Part shown: piece by piece, positions 18,594-27,741 of the stretch | How positions within the stretch are numbered: position 1 is the first letter of the stretch | Layout of the letters: each line of letters begins with the position of its first letter | Position numbers and translations under genes: made by a program | Notes under the pieces: generated by a model | Database searches by the model: none | What the model was told of the DNA's origin: nothing | What the model saw: the letters and a program-made list of their open reading frames with translations, nothing else | Source of the DNA: Aminithiophilus ramosus | GTDB taxonomy: Bacteria; Synergistota; Synergistia; Synergistales; Aminithiophilaceae | Direction: 5' to 3' | DNA: 64,000 nt | Assembly (NCBI RefSeq): GCF_018069705.1 | Contig: NZ_CP072943.1 | Coordinates: 682,001-746,000, forward strand

Positions 18594-18611
18594 CATAGCG
18601 ATTCTCATCAA
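18584..18611 (-). promoter_or_regulatory. prfB promoter
   Basis: The minus strand reads TTGATG (18606-18611), 16 bases, TATAAT (18584-18589). The overlap with the birA promoter means the two may compete. Confidence 0.75.
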
Positions 18612-18626
18612 AAAGAGGTGGCCTCA

Positions 18627-19625
18627 TTGCATCGATCAAATGCCACAAAGCGGGCCGTCCTCTCCGTCCTTCTGGAGCGCAGAGGGAACCTGGTCTCGAG
18701 CGGCCTCCTTCGCACTCTGGCCGGCGTGACGCGACAGGCCATATGGAAATCTGTCGAGTCCCTCCGCGAGGAGGGGTTTCCCATCTTATCGGTCCCTCAG
18801 AAGGGATATATCCTCAAGGAGGCCGCCTTTCCCGATCTGGCCCCCTCTTGGATCGACTTCCTTCTGAAAGATTCTCCCTGGGGACATCCCGTCCTCCTGT
18901 GGGAAAGTCTTCCCTCGACCCAGGAAGTCCTCAAACAGATGGCCAGAAACGGAACACCGGCCGGTGCCCTCTGTCTCGCCGAAGAGCAGACCCTGGGACG
19001 AGGGCGTCGGGGCCGCGTCTGGTCCTCGCCTCCGCGGGGAGGCCTCTATTTTTCCCTGCTCTCCCGCCCTCGCCTGCTACCCTCTAAAATCCAGCTGCTC
19101 AATCTGGCTGCCGGCCTCTCCGTCAGTCGATCGCTCCAGCAGCTCTTCGGCATTCCCTGCCAGCTCAAATGGCCCAACGACATTCTCTGGCAGGGAAAGA
19201 AACTCTGCGGTATCCTCAGCGAAACGGCCTGTGAAGCGGATCGGGTCCACTACGCCGTCACCGGCATCGGCATCAACGCCAATATAGCGCTCTCCGCCTT
19301 TCCCCGCGAGCTTTCCGATCAAGTCACCTCCCTCGCCTCCATTCTGGGCCGGGAGATCGACAGGGGCAGAGTCGTCGCCGGAATCATCTCCGACCTTCAT
19401 CGCCGCCTCGCCCTGCTGGAAACTCCCTCGGGAGAGGAGAATCTCATAGCGGAGTATGGCCGCCACTGCCATACGCTGCGACGGGAAGTCCGTGTTCTGA
19501 CGGGAGAGAGGATCTACGAAGGGCTGGCCGTCGCCCTCAGTGCCGAAGGGGCCCTCTGTGTCGAAACGGAGGAGGGCCTTCTCTCCTTCAGCGCCGCCGA
19601 CGTGGTTCACCTCCGTCCCCGCTAG
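18627..19625 (+). CDS. birA: Biotin operon repressor / biotin-protein ligase
   Basis: The 332-aa protein attaches biotin to carboxyl carriers and may repress biotin genes. The N-terminal 65 residues form a winged helix (GVTRQAIWKSVESLREEGFP). The ligase domain has GRGRRGRVWSSPPRG for biotinyl-AMP binding, KWPNDI and GIGINAN. TTG 18627 is the likely start: it follows AGAGGTGG and lies about 27 bases after the predicted transcript start, whereas the in-frame GTG at 18618 is inside that ribosome site. It is divergent from prfB and 44 bases upstream of selD. Confidence 0.92.
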   Translation: MHRSNATKRAVLSVLLERRGNLVSSGLLRTLAGVTRQAIWKSVESLREEGFPILSVPQKGYILKEAAFPDLAPSWIDFLLKDSPWGHPVLLWESLPSTQEVLKQMARNGTPAGALCLAEEQTLGRGRRGRVWSSPPRGGLYFSLLSRPRLLPSKIQLLNLAAGLSVSRSLQQLFGIPCQLKWPNDILWQGKKLCGILSETACEADRVHYAVTGIGINANIALSAFPRELSDQVTSLASILGREIDRGRVVAGIISDLHRRLALLETPSGEENLIAEYGRHCHTLRREVRVLTGERIYEGLAVALSAEGALCVETEEGLLSFSAADVVHLRPR

Positions 19626-19669
19626 CAGCAGGGGCACCGTTTTCCCTTTCAGGAAAGGAGGGGATCGCC

Positions 19670-20701
19670 ATGAGGCTTACAGAACTCAGTCGCAGCAGTG
19701 GTTGAGCCGCCAAAATAGGTCCGGCGGACCTACAGAAAATCCTTGACGGTTTGGTTCCCGCAAGCGGAGAAAGGCTCCTGACCGGCTGGTCGAACGGGGA
19801 GGACGCCGCCCTCTGGACTCTCGACGAGGAGCGGGCGGGCATCTTCACCCTCGACGTGATCACTCCCGTCGTCGACGACGGAGAGAAGTGGGGCGAGATC
19901 GCCGCCGCCAACGCGCTGAGCGACGTCTTCGCCATGGGTGGGAGGCCTCTCCTGGCCCTGAATTTCGTCGGCTTTCCCGTGGGCTGCCTGCCCTTGGAGG
20001 AGCTTCGCCTTATCCTCCAGGGGGGACAACGAAAGGTCATCGAAGCTGGAGCCATCCTGGCCGGAGGGCACAGCATCGAAGATCAGGAACCCAAGTTCGG
20101 CCTGGCCGTCTACGGAGAGGTCCTTCGACGATCCATTTGGCGCGTGACGGGAGCCCGTCCGGGAGATGGCCTGATCCTCACGAAACCGCTGGGTACAGGC
20201 ATCGCCATCGCAGCCATGATGGCCCAGATGTTCGAGCCCGCTTCAGGAGAGACGGCATTGGAGGTCATGAGTCGTCTTAACGATGCACCACTGAAGCTGC
20301 CTCCGTCCCTCACCGAGAAGATCCATGCCTGTACGGACGTCACCGGCTTCGGACTCGCCGGCCATCTTCTCGACATGTTATCGCAAGACACCCTGGGCTG
20401 CCGCCTTGACGCGGAGGCTCTTCCGGTCCTTCCCGGCGTGGAGGAGGCGGCATCGATGGGACTCGTTCCCGCCGGGGCTTACAAGAATCGCGACCTCTAC
20501 GGCGGACGCGTTCAAGGCCTCGACTCACTCCACCAGGAAAAAGGGGATCTCCTTTTCGACCCTCAGACGTCGGGAGGTCTCCTCCTGGCCGCAGCAGACG
20601 AGCACATTCCCACCCTCGTCGAGACATTGCGACGTTGCGGTTTCAGCGAGGCCGTCAAAATCGGCACTTTTTTCGAGGGATCGAACATCGAAATCGTCTG
20701 A
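19670..20701 (+). CDS. selD: Selenophosphate synthase, selenocysteine-containing
   Basis: SelD makes selenophosphate from selenide and ATP, the selenium donor for selenocysteine and modified tRNA. The 343-aa product starts at ATG 19670 behind AGGAAAGGAGGGG. Codon 12 is TGA (19703-19705), in the place of the catalytic Cys/Sec, followed by AAK-IGP, as in the family pattern (C/U)-G-C-K. Beyond it the frame is open and conserved: GGHSIEDQEPKFGLAVYG, TDVTGFGLAGHL and FDPQTSGGLL. A hairpin at 19716-19732 is placed as a bacterial SECIS would be. Automated calls would start at 19751 and lose the active site. selA, selB and yedF lie in the same window. Confidence 0.95.
19716..19732 (+). promoter_or_regulatory. 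Bacterial SECIS-like hairpin in selD
   Basis: A perfect 7-bp stem with a GGC loop begins 11 bases after the TGA codon; the loop lies 18-20 bases after it. Position and size fit bacterial SECIS elements read by SelB. Confidence 0.75.
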
Positions 20702-20712
20702 ACCGGACAGGA

Positions 20713-20747
20713 GGAGAGCGGAAGGGGGTCACCCCTTTCCGCTCTCC
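20713..20747 (+). terminator. Terminator after selD
   Basis: A 15-bp stem with one bulged T is followed by TTCTGTCTTC. It lies between convergent selD and the gene at 20729-21571, and its right arm enters the end of the latter. Confidence 0.75.
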
Positions 20748-21571
20748 TTCTGTCTTCGTGCATTCCAGATGGCCAAATACTGGTCGTAGAGGAAGAGGAA
20801 AAGATCCTGATTGAGAGAAGGGCTGGGAAGAACGACGATCGGCCCCGTCCCCTCTGCCTCGAGACGGACCGTCTCGGGAGTCCAGACGTCGACGACGACG
20901 AGCCACTCCCGCCTTCTCGCCTCCTGCAGGGAAAGACGCAGCGAGGGAAGCCCCTCTCCCTGGCACCACTTGTTCCAGACCGCATCGGGCGGCCTAATGG
21001 GGGCCTTGACGGCACCTTCGATCAGCAGGGAGCTCCGGCCGGTAAGGTCGAGAAGAGAGACATCGCCGATGATCTGCCGCCCCACGTCGACGGTGCTTTC
21101 CAACCTGGACTGGAACTCGGCGAGCCGTCTCTGATAGTAGCTGTAGCGGTCGGAATCGATGTCGGCCAAGACGACGAGAAGACGTTGCCCCAGAAAGGGC
21201 AGTCCCGCCGGATCAAGGAAAAGCCTCTCCCGATCAAGTTCGCTCAGAGAAAGGCGGCTGTACAGGGTCCTCATGGAGAGGTGCGTCTCCTGAACCTTCA
21301 GCCCGTAAAACAGGATGTCCCGATCATCGAGGGCGATGACCGTCGCCCCCTCGGGAAGCGCTTTTCCCCGGACGCTGTACCTTCCCCCTTCGTCCCAGTC
21401 GACAAGAGAGCGGACATCGACGTAGACGCCGCCGACAAAACGACACATGAGCGCCAGCCAGGGCGACGTCACCCAAAGGGAACGGCGCTCCAACTCCGCT
21501 CCGGGGGAACTTCGGGGAGCGCCGAGAAGGGTGGAAAGGCAAACAAGCAGGAGTAGAAGAACCCTTTTCAC
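20729..21571 (-). CDS. Secreted TroA/ZnuA-like protein without obvious metal ligands
   Basis: The 280-aa product has a signal peptide (VKRVLLLLLVCLSTLLG, about residues 1-20). Later segments resemble the cluster-9 metal-binding proteins of ABC transporters: TSPWLALMCRFVGG, DDRDILFYGLKVQE (like ADLVFYNGLGLE), FLDPAGLPF and the YYQRRLAEFQSRL helix. The usual His-rich loop and metal-binding His residues are missing, so it may bind something else or have a structural role. No permease or ATPase gene lies next to it. GTG 21571 is chosen for its signal peptide and a GAGAGGG site. It follows folD by 20 bases. The assignment is tentative. Confidence 0.6.
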   Translation of the reverse strand: MKRVLLLLLVCLSTLLGAPRSSPGAELERRSLWVTSPWLALMCRFVGGVYVDVRSLVDWDEGGRYSVRGKALPEGATVIALDDRDILFYGLKVQETHLSMRTLYSRLSLSELDRERLFLDPAGLPFLGQRLLVVLADIDSDRYSYYQRRLAEFQSRLESTVDVGRQIIGDVSLLDLTGRSSLLIEGAVKAPIRPPDAVWNKWCQGEGLPSLRLSLQEARRREWLVVVDVWTPETVRLEAEGTGPIVVLPSPSLNQDLFLFLYDQYLAIWNARRQKESGKG

Positions 21572-21590
21572 GACGGAAGCCCGTTCCCTC

Positions 21591-22481
21591 TCAAGAGGAG
21601 AAGCTCCCGTCGGAAAAAGGCGCCCCGCGACGTCGACGGGCACAGTGGAAAACATTCTCCATCAGAGAGGCCACCGTCAGAGGACCGATTCCGCCGGGAA
21701 CGGGCGTCGCGGCACGGGCCACCCCGGCAAGGCTCTCCCAGTCGACATCGCCGACGAGCCTTCCGTCACTGAGGACGTTAATGCCCACGTCGACGACGAC
21801 GACACCCTGTTTCAGCATCTCGCCGGACAGCACATGAGGTTTTCCGATGCCGACGACGACCAGGTCGGCCTGAGCCAGTGCCCGCAACCGTTCGGTCTCT
21901 GCGGATTGACTGTGCAGAAGGGTCACCGAGGCCTTCCTGTGGAGGAAGAGCATGGCCACGGCCTTTCCCACCGTGGGGCTGACACCGAGAACGGAGGCGT
22001 TTCTGCCCTTCAGGTCGGCGAAACCATACTCGCCCAGGAGGGAGAGTATGGCCTTGGCCGTGCAGGGAAGAGGCGTGTTCCTGTCACCGAGATAGAGGCT
22101 GCCTAGATTAAACCGATGGACGCCTTCGACGTCCTTGACGGGATCGACGCAATCGATGAGACCGCTCAACTCCCACCGGGGCGGGAGAGGGCGCTCGACC
22201 ATGACGGCATCGACGTCGTCGTCGGCATTGAGGCGGAGAAGGAGTTCCTGCACCTCCTCTATGGAGACGTCGGCAGGAAAGACGAAACGGCGGGCTTCGA
22301 GGCCGATGCGCTCACATGTCTTTCCCTGGCTTCTCAGATAAGTGGCCGCCGCCGGGTCCTGACCTATCTGGATCGTGGCAAGACAGGGTCGCCATCTCTG
22401 GAGACGTTCCATCTCCTCGATCTCCCTTTTGAGACTGTCGAGCCGCTTTCGGGCCGGCTCGCGCCCGTCCATGACCAGCAC
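21591..22481 (-). CDS. folD: Bifunctional methylene-THF dehydrogenase / cyclohydrolase
   Basis: FolD interconverts methylene-, methenyl- and formyl-tetrahydrofolate. The 296-aa protein has TYLRSQGKTCERIG with the catalytic Lys, a VERPLP motif (usually QLPLP), PVKDVEGVH and the C-terminal PVPGGIGPLTVASLM. The nucleotide-binding loop ASVLGVSPTVGK replaces the more common GRS.IVG. These changes are modest. The GTG start at 22481 lies 12 bases after GGGGAGG, and an ATG three codons in is an alternative. An extended -10 promoter at 22519 separates it from pyrE. Confidence 0.92.
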   Translation of the reverse strand: MLVMDGREPARKRLDSLKREIEEMERLQRWRPCLATIQIGQDPAAATYLRSQGKTCERIGLEARRFVFPADVSIEEVQELLLRLNADDDVDAVMVERPLPPRWELSGLIDCVDPVKDVEGVHRFNLGSLYLGDRNTPLPCTAKAILSLLGEYGFADLKGRNASVLGVSPTVGKAVAMLFLHRKASVTLLHSQSAETERLRALAQADLVVVGIGKPHVLSGEMLKQGVVVVDVGINVLSDGRLVGDVDWESLAGVARAATPVPGGIGPLTVASLMENVFHCARRRRGAPFSDGSFSS

Positions 22482-22518
22482 CGTCGTCTGTCACCTCCCC
22501 CAGGGAATATCGAGGGGT

Positions 22519-22527
22519 ATTGTACCA
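22519..22527 (-). promoter_or_regulatory. Extended -10 promoter of folD
   Basis: The minus strand reads TGGTACAAT, an extended -10 element, with no good -35. It lies about 30 bases before the folD ribosome site and after the pyrE stop. Confidence 0.5.
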
Positions 22528-22558
22528 CGACCTTCCCGTCAGGCCGTCCGTCGGAACG

Positions 22559-23125
22559 TCATGTCCTGCTGCCGGGTTTGACGGCCGGAGTGCCCTGCCT
22601 GCACAGAGGGCAGACCTCGGGATTCCACGTCTCGAAAGAGGCCTCCCAGAGTGAATGAAGAGGACCGGAGAGACGATGGGAACCGCCGCTTCTATCGATG
22701 ACGGACCCCGTGGCGACCCAACGGCCCCCCCCCTCTTCGATCAGGTGCCCCACCTCCGCAGAAGAGCCTCCCGTGGTGATTACGTCCTCGACGACGACGA
22801 AAGGGACCGGTCCCGGGTGAGGAAAACGCCGAAGCCGCATGGCCCCCTCCTCCCGTTCGCAGAAGAGAAAGGGAAGGCCCAGGGCCCGGGCCACCTCGTG
22901 ACCGATGATGAGGCCGCCGATGGCCGGAGAGAAGACGACTTCAGGCCTGTAGGGGGCCAGATGACGGGCCAGAGCCTCACCCGCAAAGGCCGCATAGGCC
23001 GGATAGCGGAGCAAAAGGGCACACTGCAGGTAGTCGGCACTGTGAAGGCCCGATGTCAGACGGAAATGCCCCTTGAGATGGGCACCGCTCCGAAGAAGCA
23101 TCTCCTGAAGACGTTCCCTTTCCAT
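22559..23125 (-). CDS. pyrE: Orotate phosphoribosyltransferase
   Basis: PyrE joins orotate to PRPP, giving OMP. The 188-aa protein has the PRPP-binding motif VVVEDVITTGGSS near residue 115 and the AIGGLIIGHEVA loop. Its C-terminus adds a short Cys pair (CPLCRQG), as in the long-type PyrE of some anaerobes. ATG 23125 overlaps the pyrF stop by one base (TGATG). It is the last gene of the pyr operon. Confidence 0.93.
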   Translation of the reverse strand: MERERLQEMLLRSGAHLKGHFRLTSGLHSADYLQCALLLRYPAYAAFAGEALARHLAPYRPEVVFSPAIGGLIIGHEVARALGLPFLFCEREEGAMRLRRFPHPGPVPFVVVEDVITTGGSSAEVGHLIEEGGGRWVATGSVIDRSGGSHRLSGPLHSLWEASFETWNPEVCPLCRQGTPAVKPGSRT

Positions 23126-23817
23126 CAGCTGAGACAGGACAACCCCTCCTCGATCTCTTCCAGAATCGTTTCCACGGCCTGACGCCGATCCTTCGCCGCC
23201 AAGATGGGCCTTCCGACGACGAGATAATCGGCACCTGCCGCGATGGCCTCCCGCGGAGTCGCCGTGCGGGCCTGATCGTCGCCAAGCAGGGCGGGACGAA
23301 TCCCAGGCACGATGGTCTTCAGCGACGACGCGGCACGAACTGTCTTCAGATCCTGCGGGGAACAGACGAGACCTCCCAGCCGGGCTCTCTGGGCCGCAGA
23401 AGCCCTGGCGATCAGGGCGCTCCGCATGGGAGAGGAGGGATGGACCTCGCTCCACTGTCCCTCGTCAAGGCTGGTCAGAACGGTGACGCCCAGAATCAGC
23501 GTTGTGCCGGCCTCCTGGACGGCGGCCCTCATCATGGGCACGCCGCCTGAGGTATGGACCGTCAGGGCCCAGAGCCCCATGCAGCTCAGGGCACGAACGG
23601 CAAGGGCGACCGTGTTGGGTATGTCGTGAAGCTTGACGTCGAGAAAGACCTTATGCCCCCGCCTCACAAGGAGCTCCAGGAACGCTTCCCCCCCCTGAAA
23701 GAAGAGCCCCGGCCCCACCTTGACGAGGGGAAGCAGATCTCCCGTCTCGTCAAGAAAGGATAGAGCCTCGGGAATAGTCGGAAGATCGAGAGCCACGATC
23801 AGTTTCGAGTCTTTCAT
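23125..23817 (-). CDS. pyrF: Orotidine 5'-phosphate decarboxylase
   Basis: PyrF decarboxylates OMP to UMP. The 230-aa protein has the catalytic DVKLHDIPNT near residues 60-69, LIVALDLPT at the start, and VPGIRP and VVGRPI phosphate-binding motifs. ATG 23817 follows GAAAGGAGAG and overlaps the pyrD stop by four bases. Confidence 0.96.
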   Translation of the reverse strand: MKDSKLIVALDLPTIPEALSFLDETGDLLPLVKVGPGLFFQGGEAFLELLVRRGHKVFLDVKLHDIPNTVALAVRALSCMGLWALTVHTSGGVPMMRAAVQEAGTTLILGVTVLTSLDEGQWSEVHPSSPMRSALIARASAAQRARLGGLVCSPQDLKTVRAASSLKTIVPGIRPALLGDDQARTATPREAIAAGADYLVVGRPILAAKDRRQAVETILEEIEEGLSCLS

Positions 23818-24752
23818 AGTCTCTCCTTTCGATTTTCTCGGGCGCCTCCGACAAGGGCGGAGACACTCTTCTCGCCGGCCTCGGTGACAAGAACCTCCAT
23901 TTCGGAGCAGATCCGTGCCGGGGCCCCGAAGTCGCCGGTCAGAACCGTTCCGATCTCGACGGCCGAGGCGCCGGCGAGAATCATGGACAGGGCATCGGCA
24001 CCGCCGGAAACGCCTCCGCAGCCAACGAGGGGCAACCCCGTCATTCCCGCCGTCTCCCAGAGGAGGCGAAGGGCCAGAGGAAAGACGGCCGGCCCGGAAA
24101 GGCCGGCGAAAGTCCTCTCGAAGACGGGACGGCGGCGGTGGACATCGATGGCCATGCCGAGCCAGGTGTTGGCGACGACGAGGGCATCGGCCCCTCCCCG
24201 CTCTGCGGCCTCGACGACAGAGGCCCATCGAGGAGCCTGAGGCGTCAACTTCAGCCAGAGAGGGCCTTTCCAAACGCCTCGGGCCACCTGAAGGACCTGA
24301 AGGACACCGGAGGGATCCACGCCCCAGGCCATTCCCCCGCAGGAAACGTTGGGGCAGGAGACGTTGAGTTCCACGGCCTCGGGCGGCATCTCCATGGAGA
24401 GCAACAGGTCAAGGGACCGCTCCAGGTCGTCGAGTTTCTCGACGGCCACGTTGGCGACGAGAGGGCGACAACGTGGCAAAGAAGGAACAATCTCCGTCAC
24501 AAAGACTTTAACGCCCGGATTCTGAAGGCCGATGCTATTCAACAGACCTGCCGGAGTCTCCCAGAGACGAATTCCTCCGTTTCCCGGGCGTGCGTGCCAG
24601 GTGAGCCCCTTGGAGCAGATGGCACCCACGCCGCGAAGGGCCTCTTCCGACCAGAAGGCTCCGTCGAAAGGCCAGAGCCCCGAGGCAATAACAAGAGGCG
24701 TGGGCAGCCGAAGCGAGCCCACAGAGAGGGAGCGGTCAACGGGGAAGTTCAT
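23814..24752 (-). CDS. pyrD: Dihydroorotate dehydrogenase, NAD-linked class 1B catalytic subunit
   Basis: PyrD oxidises dihydroorotate with FMN; in class 1B, PyrK passes electrons to NAD. The 312-aa protein shows VIASGLWPFDG, NSIGLQNPGV, the catalytic-Cys motif VELNVSCPNVSCGG and the C-terminal VGCGGVSGGADAL. ATG 24752 follows AAGGAGG and gives the usual length; an in-frame start at 24848 has no such site. It overlaps pyrK by 17 bases. Confidence 0.95.
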   Translation of the reverse strand: MNFPVDRSLSVGSLRLPTPLVIASGLWPFDGAFWSEEALRGVGAICSKGLTWHARPGNGGIRLWETPAGLLNSIGLQNPGVKVFVTEIVPSLPRCRPLVANVAVEKLDDLERSLDLLLSMEMPPEAVELNVSCPNVSCGGMAWGVDPSGVLQVLQVARGVWKGPLWLKLTPQAPRWASVVEAAERGGADALVVANTWLGMAIDVHRRRPVFERTFAGLSGPAVFPLALRLLWETAGMTGLPLVGCGGVSGGADALSMILAGASAVEIGTVLTGDFGAPARICSEMEVLVTEAGEKSVSALVGGARENRKERL

Positions 24753-25512
24753 CCCAGAGGACCTCCTTTCCGTCAAAGACGGGACCGTCGACACAGACGC
24801 GAAGAGTTCCGGAGCGAAGGGGAACGGCGCAACCGAGGCAGCCGCCATAACCGCAGGCCATCCTCGCCTCGAGGCTGACGGAGATACGCCCGGGCACGAT
24901 AGCGGCTACGGCAGCCATCATGGCCCGAGGTCCGCAGGCCCAGACTTCGTCGCCTTCTTTCATCCTCTCCGCCAGGAGGTCAACGACCGTTCCCTTCCGG
25001 CCCAGCGAGCCATCGTCGCAGGCGACGCGATGGGGAAAATCTCGGCCGTCGAGCCACTGAAGCAGTCCTCGCCATGCAGAAGAAGAAACACCCAGGAGAA
25101 GCTCTGTCTCCATCTCCGCCGAATGGCGCTTCCAAGCCACCAGCAGAGGCGCCACGCCCATAGCCCCCGCCACGAGCAGGAGTCTCTTACCCGTCGGCTC
25201 GGGAAACCCTCTGCCCTGAGGACCTCGCACGTCGACGACGTCTCCCTCGCAGAGGCGGGAGAGGGCCTCCGTTCCCCGGCCCTGGACGTGAAAGATAAGC
25301 CCCATTCGCTCTCTCTCCTGCCAGGCCACGGCGAAGGGACGCCCCAGAAGGGGATCGCGGCCCCATCGGCTATCCCTGATGAGGACGAACTGACCGGGCG
25401 TGGCCGCAAAGGGCTCCTTCAGGGCCAGGGTCAGGGCGACGAGATCGCCTCCCAGCCTTTCGAGGGAGACGACGGCACCCCGATGATCCACGGGAAGGGA
25501 AGAGCCGGCCAC
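24736..25512 (-). CDS. pyrK: Dihydroorotate dehydrogenase electron-transfer subunit
   Basis: The 258-aa partner of PyrD contains an FAD domain (PLLGRPFAVA, LLVAGAMGVAPL) and a [2Fe-2S] cluster with MACGYGGCLGCAVP plus a further Cys in VCVDGPVF. It passes electrons from PyrD to NAD in the cytoplasm. The GTG start at 25512 follows AGAGGG and is five bases after the pyrC stop. Confidence 0.94.
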   Translation of the reverse strand: MAGSSLPVDHRGAVVSLERLGGDLVALTLALKEPFAATPGQFVLIRDSRWGRDPLLGRPFAVAWQERERMGLIFHVQGRGTEALSRLCEGDVVDVRGPQGRGFPEPTGKRLLLVAGAMGVAPLLVAWKRHSAEMETELLLGVSSSAWRGLLQWLDGRDFPHRVACDDGSLGRKGTVVDLLAERMKEGDEVWACGPRAMMAAVAAIVPGRISVSLEARMACGYGGCLGCAVPLRSGTLRVCVDGPVFDGKEVLWDELPR

Positions 25513-25516
25513 GGAC

Positions 25517-26812
25517 CTACCCTCTGGGCTCGAAGGGCACGCCGTCGACGAGGGTCAGGATAGGCCACCCCTGAAGAAGCATCCCCTGCCAGGGACAGTT
25601 GCAGCCCTTGCTCTGCCAATCGGCTCTGTCGACGACGCGCATCTCCTCCAGATCAAGAACCGTCAGATCGGCGCGGCTTCCCTCGGCAATCCGCCCTAGC
25701 CCCTGCCAGGCCCGAGGGAGAAGGGAGGCCGGACGCGAGGTCCAGAGGGCCAGAAGCCTCTCCAGCGGGAGGGGCCTGCCTCGCCTCTTCCAGGCATCGA
25801 GCACGACGGCGACGGCACACTCCAGAGAGGCGATGCCGAAAGAGGCCTCCTGGAAGGGGAGGTCCTTCTCGTCCTCATGGTAGGGAGCGTGATCCGTCGC
25901 GATGGCGTCGATCGTTCCGTCGGCCAGGGCTTGCCAGAGCGCCTCCTGATCTCTCACGCTTCGCAGAGGAGGATTGACCTTGAAGACGGAGTCGAAAGAA
26001 CTTTCCAGAACGGCCTCTTCCGTCAGCGTCAGATGATGAGGCGTCACATCGCAGCTGACAGGAAGTCCCTCCGCCTTCGCCTCACGGATGAGATCGAGGG
26101 CACCTGCCGTACTCACGTGAGTGAAATGCAGAGGAGCGGCTGTCTCGCGCACAAGGGCGATGCCGCGGGACACGTCGACGATCTCTCCCGAGGCGGGCCA
26201 CCCTTTAAGGCCCGACAGGGAGGAACAACGCCCCTCGTTGACCTGCCCGCCGGCCGTCAGAGAGGGCTCTTCAGGATGCTCCATGACGCGGACACCGATG
26301 TCACGGGAGTAGAGAAGCACCCGGCGAAGCAATCCGGCGTCGGAAAGAGGCGCTCCGTCGTCGGTGAAGAAGACGGCTCCGGCCTCGGCCATGGTGCCCA
26401 TCTCGGCCATCTCCTTCCCCTTCCGGCCCTTCGTCGCAGCCCCTGCAGGAAGAATGCGGGCACCTCCGGCGCGGGAGGCCTTGTCGAGAACGTAGGCCAC
26501 CAGAGGAGCCACGTCGAGGGCGGGATCGGTGTTGGCCATGGCCACGGCCGTCGTGTAGCCTCCGGCCGCCGCCGCTCTGGAGCCGCTGACCAGGTCTTCC
26601 CGCCACTCCTGGCCGGGATCGCGAAAGTGTGCGTGCAGGTCGATCAGGCCGGGAGAGAGGATCCTGCCCTCGATGTCGATCGTTCGGACGCCTTCCATGT
26701 CGGCCATACCGGAAGCGATGGAAACGACACGTCCGTCATCGATGAGGAGATCGACCTCCCCTTCCCTGAAAGTCAGGCCGTCGAAAAGACAGGCATTTTT
26801 GAGCAGCAACAT
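25517..26812 (-). CDS. pyrC: Dihydroorotase
   Basis: PyrC closes N-carbamoyl-aspartate to dihydroorotate. The 431-aa protein is of the longer class I type, with DLHAHFRDPGQE (metal-binding His pair), MANTDPALD, a later CDVTPHH and ATDHAPYHEDEK. ATG 26812 overlaps the pyrB stop (TGATG) and follows GGGAGG. Confidence 0.96.
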   Translation of the reverse strand: MLLLKNACLFDGLTFREGEVDLLIDDGRVVSIASGMADMEGVRTIDIEGRILSPGLIDLHAHFRDPGQEWREDLVSGSRAAAAGGYTTAVAMANTDPALDVAPLVAYVLDKASRAGGARILPAGAATKGRKGKEMAEMGTMAEAGAVFFTDDGAPLSDAGLLRRVLLYSRDIGVRVMEHPEEPSLTAGGQVNEGRCSSLSGLKGWPASGEIVDVSRGIALVRETAAPLHFTHVSTAGALDLIREAKAEGLPVSCDVTPHHLTLTEEAVLESSFDSVFKVNPPLRSVRDQEALWQALADGTIDAIATDHAPYHEDEKDLPFQEASFGIASLECAVAVVLDAWKRRGRPLPLERLLALWTSRPASLLPRAWQGLGRIAEGSRADLTVLDLEEMRVVDRADWQSKGCNCPWQGMLLQGWPILTLVDGVPFEPRG

Positions 26813-27741
26813 CAGCGGGCACCTCCCAGACAGAGAAAGAGCAGCGCCATCCGGACGGCGACACCGCTGCGGACTTGAGGAAGAATGACGCTCTGGGGAC
26901 CGTCGGCGACGGCCGATGCGATCTCGACGCCGCGATTCATCGGTCCCGGGTGCATCACGAGGGCCTCCGGTTTGGCCTCGGCGAGGAGAGCCTCCGTGGC
27001 ACCGAAACGACGATGGTACTCGTCGACGGAGGGGAAAAGCCCCTCCTGCTGCCGTTCCCGCTGGATGCGGAGAAGGTAGACGATATCCGATCCCCTGACG
27101 GCCGCCATGGGATCGGGCTCGTAGCGGACTCCGAGGGCCTCCGTCTCGACGGGCATGAGCGTCGCGGGGCCGGAAAGGACAACTTCGGCCCCCAATTTAG
27201 TGAAACCGATAATGTCGCTGCGCACGACGCGGCTGTGAAGGACATCGCCGACGATAGCCACTTTGGCCCCGTCCAGCTCGCCCAGTCGCCGTCGGGCCGT
27301 GTAAAGATCGAGGAGCGCCTGGGTGGGATGGGCATGAGCGCCGTCACCGGCGTTGAAAACCGAGGCCCGTTTCAGGCGTTTCGCCAGATAGGCCGGGACG
27401 CCGACGGCCCCGTGGCGGACGACGACGGCATCGGCTCCCATGGCCTCGAGCGTCCATGCCGTGTCGCGGAGCGTCTCTCCCTTGCTGACGCTCGAACCGG
27501 AGGCAGACCAGTTGACGACATCGGCGCTGAGCATTTTTTCGGCCAGTTCGAAGGAGACTCGCGTCCGCGTCGAGGCCTCGAAGAAGAGGTTGACGACCAG
27601 TTTCCCCCTAAGGGCGGGAACTTTCTTGATAGGGCGATCCATGAGGGCCTCCATGTTGACGGCCTGATCGAGAAGGTGGGTGATTTCCTCACGAGTCCAG
27701 ATATCGAGATCGATGAGATCGCGGCGTTTCCAGCTAAACAT
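26812..27741 (-). CDS. pyrB: Aspartate carbamoyltransferase catalytic subunit
   Basis: PyrB makes carbamoyl-aspartate. The 309-aa protein has the carbamoyl-phosphate motif [15 protein letters not shown] near residue 54, the VVVRHG loop, HPTQALLDL near 137 and [12 protein letters not shown]. No pyrI is present, as in Gram-positive-type operons. ATG 27741 gives the usual length and overlaps pyrR by eight bases. Confidence 0.96.
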   Translation of the reverse strand: MFSWKRRDLIDLDIWTREEITHLLDQAVNMEALMDRPIKKVPALRGKLVVNLFFEASTRTRVSFELAEKMLSADVVNWSASGSSVSKGETLRDTAWTLEAMGADAVVVRHGAVGVPAYLAKRLKRASVFNAGDGAHAHPTQALLDLYTARRRLGELDGAKVAIVGDVLHSRVVRSDIIGFTKLGAEVVLSGPATLMPVETEALGVRYEPDPMAAVRGSDIVYLLRIQRERQQEGLFPSVDEYHRRFGATEALLAEAKPEALVMHPGPMNRGVEIASAVADGPQSVILPQVRSGVAVRMALLFLCLGGAR

